NCBI GenBank assembly: GCA_019239915.1
Contig: JAFAZF010000063.1
Coordinates: 62,001 to 126,000, forward strand
Direction of reading: 5' to 3'
From: Sphingomonadaceae bacterium
GTDB lineage: Bacteria; Pseudomonadota; Alphaproteobacteria; Sphingomonadales; Sphingomonadaceae
DNA length: 64,000 bases
The notes under the pieces are model-generated. The model ran no database searches, had not been told where the DNA came from, and saw only the letters and a program-made list of their open reading frames with translations. Shown here one piece after another: positions 59,484-64,000 of this stretch (positions within the stretch are counted from its first letter, which is position 1; every line of letters begins with the position of its first letter). Position numbers and translations under genes: made by a program.

Positions 59484-60299
59484 ATGCGCCGCATCGCGCA
59501 CATCTCCGATCTGCACTTCGGCGCGCACGATCCGGCGATCGTCGCCGCGCTCCACGCCGCGCTCGTTGGCGAGGCGCCCGATCTCGTCGTCGTCTCGGGC
59601 GATCTCACGCAGCGCGCCAAGTCCCGCCAGTTCCGTGCCGCCGACGCGTTCCTGCGCGGGCTGGAGGCGGCGGGGATGCGGCTGCTGGTCGTGCCGGGCA
59701 ACCATGACATCCCGCTCTACAACGTCGCGCGCCGGCTGCTCGCGCCGCTCGACCGCTATTGCCGGACCGTCGCGCGCGGGCGCAGCGCCTGCTATGCCGA
59801 CGGCGAGATCGCCGCGCTGGGGTTGGTCAGCGCGCACGGCCTCACGATCAAGGACGGGCGGCTGACGCGGCTGCAGATCGCGAGCATTCCAAGGGCGTTC
59901 GCGGCCGCGGCGCCCGAGACGTTCCGGCTGCTCGTGACCCACCACCCGCTGGTGCCGCTGCGCGACGAGAGCGGCGCGCTCGACGAAGCGCTGCGCGGTG
60001 CCGGCCGCGCGCTGACGGCGGTGCGCAAGGCGGGCGTCCACCTGATCCTCGCCGGTCACAACCATGCGGCAAGCGCCGAGATCGGCGGCCCGCAGCTCGC
60101 CACCGACGCGCAGGTGATGGTCGTCCAGGCCGGCACCGCCACCTCGTGGCGGCGGCGCGGCACGCCTAACAGCTTCAACCTGCTGACGATCGAGGCCGGG
60201 CGGCTGACCGTCGATCAGCGCGACGCGATCGACGGCGCCTTCGTCACGAGCCGCAGGCGCAGCTTCGCACTGGGACGCGATGGCTGGAGTAGCGCCTGA
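59484..60299 (+). CDS. Calcineurin-like metallophosphoesterase
   Basis: A 271-residue phosphoesterase. All family motifs are present: HISDLHFGAHD, VVSGDLTQRAK, VPGNHDIPLYN, VTHHPLVPL and LAGHNHAASAEIGG. CpdA/3',5'-cyclic nucleotide phosphodiesterase-like in length, but the substrate is not certain. Its last 56 bases overlap the 3' end of the convergent low-complexity protein gene. Confidence 0.9.
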   Translation: MRRIAHISDLHFGAHDPAIVAALHAALVGEAPDLVVVSGDLTQRAKSRQFRAADAFLRGLEAAGMRLLVVPGNHDIPLYNVARRLLAPLDRYCRTVARGRSACYADGEIAALGLVSAHGLTIKDGRLTRLQIASIPRAFAAAAPETFRLLVTHHPLVPLRDESGALDEALRGAGRALTAVRKAGVHLILAGHNHAASAEIGGPQLATDAQVMVVQAGTATSWRRRGTPNSFNLLTIEAGRLTVDQRDAIDGAFVTSRRRSFALGRDGWSSA

Positions 60300-60915
60300 A
60301 GCCGGCGCTGCCGTGGATCACCGGCTCCTCGGTCGTGGTGGTGGTCGTCACCGTGCCGGGCTGGATCACGACGGTGGTGCCGGGCGCAACGACGATCGGC
60401 GTGCCGGGCGCAGCGGTGATCGTCGTTCCCGGCGGCGGCGGCGGATAGGCGCCGGGCGGCGGCGGCGGCGGATAGCCATAGCCATAGCTGGGATAGGCGT
60501 AAGCCGGCGCGCCATAGCCGTAAGCGGGATAGCCGTAGCCGTAGCCCGGATAGCCAGAGTCGTAGCCATAAGCGTAGGGCGAGCCGTAAGGATAGCCGTA
60601 GGCGAAGGCGGGCGTGTACCAGCGCCAGGTCCGCGCGCCGGCCCAGCCGCGGCCGTCATGGTGCCAGAAGCCGTGACCGTGGCCGCGATGGCCGTCGCCG
60701 TGCCGATCGGGGCCGCCGGCCCAGCCGCCCTCCATGCCCCAACCGCCCTGCGGGCCGGGGCCGCGATCCATCGGGCCATGATCCACCGGCCCCGGCCCCA
60801 TCGGGCCATGCCCCGCCGGACCGCCAGGCGGCGGCGGCGGTGGCGCGCCCAGACCCTGCGCCTGCGCGCCAGTCGCGACGAGCGCCAACCCTGCCAAGGC
60901 TCCGAGCATCCGCAT
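60244..60915 (-). CDS. Secreted low-complexity Gly/Tyr/Pro-rich protein
   Basis: A 223-residue protein with signal peptide (ending ATGAQAQ). It then has a Pro/Gly-rich part, a His/Gly-rich part (GHRGHGHGFWHHDGRGW) and a Tyr-Gly-Tyr-Pro repeat region (units such as YGYPAYGYGAPAYAYPSYGY) with polyproline and a Thr-rich tail. No catalytic motif. It resembles loosely the family of extracellular or outer-surface disordered proteins. Its stop lies inside the convergent phosphoesterase gene (56-base overlap). Confidence 0.75.
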   Translation of the reverse strand: MRMLGALAGLALVATGAQAQGLGAPPPPPPGGPAGHGPMGPGPVDHGPMDRGPGPQGGWGMEGGWAGGPDRHGDGHRGHGHGFWHHDGRGWAGARTWRWYTPAFAYGYPYGSPYAYGYDSGYPGYGYGYPAYGYGAPAYAYPSYGYGYPPPPPPGAYPPPPPGTTITAAPGTPIVVAPGTTVVIQPGTVTTTTTTEEPVIHGSAGFRRYSSHRVPVRSCACGS

Positions 60916-61074
60916 GGTTAATTGTCCTTTGCTTTCCCGATACTTGCCCGACCCGGCGAAGAGTCGATGGTTGACGCGCTCTTAACATCGCCGCCCGCTG
61001 CCAGCCACGATGCGCGCGGGTGGCCGCTGTTCCATTTCGGGAGCGGCGCTCATGCGGGACGACACCCCCTCCGA

Positions 61075-61165
61075 CCGTTCGTGCTCAGCTTGTCGAAGCA
61101 ACGTTCTTTTCTTTCCCGTTCGTGGAAAAGGAAGGAACGCCCTTCGACAAGCTCAGGGCGAACGG
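61075..61165. repeat. REPIN-like inverted pair (copy 8)
   Basis: CCGTTCGTGCTCAGCTTGTC plus GAAGCA at 61075-61100 and inverted GCCCTTCGACAAGCTCAGGG plus CGAACGG at 61139-61165, in the gap between the low-complexity protein and the methionine sulfoxide reductase genes. Confidence 0.85.
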
Positions 61166-61184
61166 CGTTCTCTGGACATGGGCT

Positions 61185-61670
61185 TCACGCGATCCGCGGC
61201 GCGAGGATCGCCATCAGCGCGGCGCAGCCCACCGCATCCTCCGGCGCGAAGCGGCCGCGTGTCGGGCTGTCGAGGTCGAGCACCGCGAGCAGCCGGCCGT
61301 CATGCACGATCGGCACGACGAGCTCGGATGCCGAGGCGGCATCGCAGGCAATGTGGCCGGGAAAGGCGTGGACGTCGTCGATCCGCTGGACCTGGCGGGT
61401 GGCCGCGGCCGCGCCGCATACGCCCTGGCCGAACGGAATGCGGATGCAGGCCGGCTTGCCCTGGAACGGCCCGAGCACGAGCACGTCGCCGGCAAGCGCG
61501 CGGTAAAATCCGGCCCAGTTGAGATCGGGCAGATATTGCCAGATCAGCGCGGCGGCATTGGCCATGTTGGCGATCGCATCGGGCTCGTCCGCGGTCAGCG
61601 CGTCAAGTGCCTGGCCAAGCTCGTGGTAGAGCGCGGCGGTGTCGGCGGCGTCGATCGCGAAATCATACAT
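61185..61670 (-). CDS. Free methionine-R-sulfoxide reductase (GAF domain)
   Basis: A 161-residue GAF-domain enzyme that reduces free methionine-R-sulfoxide. The three redox Cys are at 75, 85 and 109 (GKPACIRIPFGQGVCG ... GHIACDAAS), with the same spacing as in E. coli MsrC (YebR). LVVPIVHDGRLLAVLDLDSP closes the pocket. ATG 61670. Two GT(G/C)ACCTTTCG motifs lie 19-57 bases upstream. Confidence 0.92.
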   Translation of the reverse strand: MYDFAIDAADTAALYHELGQALDALTADEPDAIANMANAAALIWQYLPDLNWAGFYRALAGDVLVLGPFQGKPACIRIPFGQGVCGAAAATRQVQRIDDVHAFPGHIACDAASASELVVPIVHDGRLLAVLDLDSPTRGRFAPEDAVGCAALMAILAPRIA

Positions 61671-61854
61671 GCGGGCTTCGCTCCTGACGCGAAAGGTCAC
61701 GGATTCTCGCTCCGAAAGGTCACATGGTTTCGTGATCTTCCGCGTGCGACCGGACCGCGAATCCGACGATCTGGAATGCGCCGAGCATGGCGCGCGCGGC
61801 GGCCTGTAGGAAAGCGAAATCATGCGGCGTGCCACCGGGCGCACGCCGCCGGCT

Positions 61855-62472
61855 TCAATGCCCGCGATGCGGCGGCAGCGACAGCCCCCAGCGGATCGAG
61901 GCGGCGCGCAGCGCGAAGCCCAGCGCGGCGCCGAGCAGCGCCGGCCACGGCGCCGCCACGCCGAACGCGGTCAGCGCGACGAAACAGGCGGCCGCGCACA
62001 GCGCCGCGGTGACGTAGAGCTCGTGTCGCATCAGGATCGAGGGCACGCCCGCGGTGATGTCGCGGATGATGCCGCCGAGGCAGGCGGTGATGACGCCGGC
62101 GGCGGCCGCCGGGATCGGCGCGATGCCGACATGCAGCGCCTTGCCCGCGCCATAGACCGCATAGGCGGCGAGCCCGACCGCATCGAACCATTCGAGCGCG
62201 CGCTCCGGCCACCAGCGCAGCGGGATCGCCCACGCCGCGACGGCGACCGCGATGCACAGGATGACGGGCGTCGCATCGTGCATCCAGAACACCGGCGCAC
62301 CGATCAGCAGATCGCGCAGCGTGCCGCCGCCGGTCGCGGTGATCAGTGCGAAGAAGCAGGCGCCGACGAAATCCAGCCGCTTGCGCACCGCCGCCAGCGC
62401 GCCCGACGCCGCGAATACGGACAGCCCGGCGACGTCCAGCCACGGCAGCCATGTCTCGAGCGGGACGACCAT
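61855..62472 (-). CDS. Trimeric intracellular cation (TRIC)-like channel protein (UPF0126)
   Basis: A 205-residue protein with about seven membrane helices in two Gly-rich repeats: FAASGALAAVRKRLDFVGACFFALITATGGGTLRDLLIG and AYAVYGAGKALHVGIAP ... GVITACLGGIIRDITAG. Prokaryotic members form trimeric monovalent-cation channels. Normal length. Confidence 0.9.
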   Translation of the reverse strand: MVVPLETWLPWLDVAGLSVFAASGALAAVRKRLDFVGACFFALITATGGGTLRDLLIGAPVFWMHDATPVILCIAVAVAAWAIPLRWWPERALEWFDAVGLAAYAVYGAGKALHVGIAPIPAAAAGVITACLGGIIRDITAGVPSILMRHELYVTAALCAAACFVALTAFGVAAPWPALLGAALGFALRAASIRWGLSLPPHRGH

Positions 62473-62558
62473 GGCGCCGCATAGGACGGCGGGGGTCGGC
62501 CGTCACCTAGGCCCGCCTTCATACTGCGCGATCCAAAGCCGCGAGATCACCGGCAACC

Positions 62559-62689
62559 CGTTCGTGTCGGCCCTTCGACGGCCTGCCCAAGCAGGCGCTC
62601 AGGATAAACTTCGATCCTTCGCATCGGAGTCGAGACACGTTGGACGAACCGTCCGCGGCACGTCCCTCGACTTCGCTCCCGACGAACGG
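62559..62689. repeat. Decayed REP arms and 390-base non-coding gap
   Basis: An imperfect CCGTTCGTGTCGGCCCTTCG arm near 62559 and an inverted CCTCGACTTCGCTCCCGACG plus AACGG at 62665-62689. The whole gap 62473-62862 between the TRIC-like gene and arfB holds only these and the hairpin pair at 62719. Confidence 0.5.
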
Positions 62690-62718
62690 AACGCTTGCGG
62701 CCAGATCGACCTGCCGGT

Positions 62719-62790
62719 GCTCCGGCGCAGGCCGGAGCGCTGGCGGCAGGTGCGGCATTCCATTCTCAGCGCTCCGGCCTGCGCCGGAGC
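62719..62790. repeat. Hairpin pair, stem GCTCCGGC, GCAG loops
   Basis: GCTCCGGC-GCAG-GCCGGAGC at 62719-62738 and inverted GCTCCGGC-CTGC-GCCGGAGC at 62771-62790, 32 bases apart. Perfect 8-bp stems. Confidence 0.88.
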
Positions 62791-62862
62791 ACGGCAGCCT
62801 TGAAAAGCATCGTGGCGGATGGCGAATGTCCGAAACTGCGATAGAACTTTGACCGAGGGGGC

Positions 62863-63276
62863 CTAATCCAGCGGGATCTTGCCGCGGCCTTTCTTGATCG
62901 CGCCGCGCTGCGCCTTGGCCTCGACGCGGCGCTCCTTGGCGGCGCGGGTCGGCTTGGTCTTGATCCGCCGCGCTTCGCGGACATGCGCCTCGGCGACGAG
63001 CGCGGCCATGCGCCGGCGCGCCTCCACGCGATTGGCCTCGCGGGTGCGGTGCGCCCGGGCGGTGAGCACGATCTCGCCGCCCTCGACCCAGCGGCTGCCG
63101 GCAAGCCGCTTCAGCCGCGCGAACACGTCGGGCGCGAGCCGCAGCGCATAAACGTTCAGGCGAAGCTGCACCGCGGTCGCGACCTTGTTGACGTTCTGCC
63201 CGCCGGGGCCTGTCGCCGCCAGGAAACGCTCCTCGAGCGTGTCTTCGGGAAGCGTCGGCGGCTCAGGCGACGGCAT
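62863..63276 (-). CDS. arfB: Peptidyl-tRNA hydrolase ArfB (ribosome rescue)
   Basis: A 137-residue release-factor-like protein that frees stalled ribosomes. The GGQ loop is at residues 25-27 (LAATGPGGQNVNK), and the C-terminal basic tail (RRIKTKPTRAAKERRVEAKA...) enters the mRNA channel. ATG 63276 overlaps the end of the upstream RluA-type gene by 14 bases. Full length. Confidence 0.94.
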   Translation of the reverse strand: MPSPEPPTLPEDTLEERFLAATGPGGQNVNKVATAVQLRLNVYALRLAPDVFARLKRLAGSRWVEGGEIVLTARAHRTREANRVEARRRMAALVAEAHVREARRIKTKPTRAAKERRVEAKAQRGAIKKGRGKIPLD

Positions 63277-63952
63277 CGCCCGTCTCTTCCGCCATTCCGG
63301 CGTACGGGGCGAACCGCTCAGGGAGCGGCGCGACACCGGTTATCAACGGCTTGCCGGCGCGCGGAAGCGTTAAGCGCCAGGCGTGGAGCATCATGCTTCC
63401 GTTACCATGGGCGTAAACCGACCCGTAAACCGGATCCCCTGCGATCGGCAGGCCCAGCCCTTCCGCCGCGTGGACGCGCAGCTGGTGCGTGCGGCCGGTG
63501 CGCGGCGCGAAGCGGACGAGTGCGCGACCGCCGATCTCGCCAAGCAGCCTCCAGTCGGTGACGGCGGCCTTGCCGCGCCGGCAATCGCCGACGATCCACC
63601 AGCCGGCTTCGCGGGTCGAGACCTTGGCGAGCGGCAATTCGATGGTGCCGCCGCGCTCGGCGGGAACACCGTCCAGAACAGCGAGATAGACCTTCTCGAC
63701 CGCGCCGGCCTCGAACGCGGCGGCGAAGCGCTTGTGCGCCTTGGGGTTGCGTGCGAGCAGCAGGCAGCCCGACGTATCCTGATCGAGCCGGTGCACGATC
63801 GAGGGCGGCCGCTGGAAACCGAAACGCAGGGTTTCGAGCGCATCCTCGACGGACGGACCACCGGCGCGCGGCCGCGTCACCGGCAGCCCGGCGGGCTTGG
63901 CGATCATCAGCGCCTCGCCGTCCATGAAGAGGATTTCGTCCAATTCGATCAC
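63263..63952 (-). CDS. RluA-family pseudouridine synthase
   Basis: A protein of about 229 residues that makes pseudouridine in rRNA or tRNA. The catalytic Asp is in VHRLDQDTSGCLLLARN; also the GRTHQLRVHAAEGLGLPIAGDPVYG signature. No S4 domain precedes the catalytic domain. The start is uncertain: GTG 63952 fits the usual IELDEILFMDGEALMIAKPAG opening, while two TTG codons at 63979 and 63976 are possible, and an in-frame TAA lies just before them. Target base unknown. Confidence 0.88.
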   Translation of the reverse strand: MIELDEILFMDGEALMIAKPAGLPVTRPRAGGPSVEDALETLRFGFQRPPSIVHRLDQDTSGCLLLARNPKAHKRFAAAFEAGAVEKVYLAVLDGVPAERGGTIELPLAKVSTREAGWWIVGDCRRGKAAVTDWRLLGEIGGRALVRFAPRTGRTHQLRVHAAEGLGLPIAGDPVYGSVYAHGNGSMMLHAWRLTLPRAGKPLITGVAPLPERFAPYAGMAEETGDAVA

Positions 63953-64000
63953 GTCCGGATTTTCACCCCATTTCAACAATTGTTGACCGCCTTAACCTCC

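Overview
The window is GC-rich chromosomal DNA from an alphaproteobacterium, most likely a sphingomonad (Sphingomonas or a relative). The evidence is the codon use and protein style, the sdhC-sdhD-sdhA/sdhB, mdh-sucD-sucA-sucB-lpdA and pyruvate dehydrogenase E2/E3 genes, an alphaproteobacterial str-S10-spc-alpha ribosomal series, and many sphingomonad-type intergenic palindromes. No phage, insertion sequence, CRISPR array, rRNA or tRNA gene was seen.

Layout. 1-3.9 kb: the 3' part of sppA, a GNAT acetyltransferase, a tiny His-rich secreted peptide, an isoaspartyl peptidase and a lipoprotein. 4.1-22 kb: a TCA-cycle supercluster read on the minus strand, sdhCDA, sdhB, a PaaI-type thioesterase, zapE, a YbjQ protein, a small membrane protein, mdh, sucD, sucA, sucB and lpdA. 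It is interrupted by three glycosyltransferase genes between sdhA and sdhB and by two small GIY-YIG nuclease genes (mdh/sucD and sucB/lpdA junctions). 22-25.8 kb: a soluble chemoreceptor and a prolyl oligopeptidase. 26-50.6 kb: rpsL-rpsG-fusA-tuf-rpsJ ... secY-adk, then a block with an SRPBCC protein, gdhA and a two-component system, then rpsM-rpsK-rpoA-rplQ. 51-53.5 kb: a CsgG-like protein, a cation diffusion facilitator and a DUF3140 protein. 53.8-56.8 kb: pyruvate dehydrogenase E3, a small membrane protein and E2. 57-64 kb: a candidate small RNA, an M28 peptidase, a lipid kinase, a phosphoesterase, a low-complexity secreted protein, free-Met-R-sulfoxide reductase, a TRIC-like channel, ArfB and an RluA-type pseudouridine synthase.

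The most unusual feature is a system of short intergenic hairpins. Their stems differ from place to place, but each has a conserved core of GC, then a four-base GNRR loop, then GC. Most occur as head-to-head pairs about 25-37 bases apart. Both GIY-YIG nuclease genes sit inside sets of these hairpins, each set with its own stem sequence, which suggests a nuclease-hairpin partnership analogous to RAYT transposases and REP sequences. A second, separate repeat family (REPIN-like inverted pairs containing CCGTTCG...GTCGAAG) is also scattered through the window, with no mobilising gene nearby.
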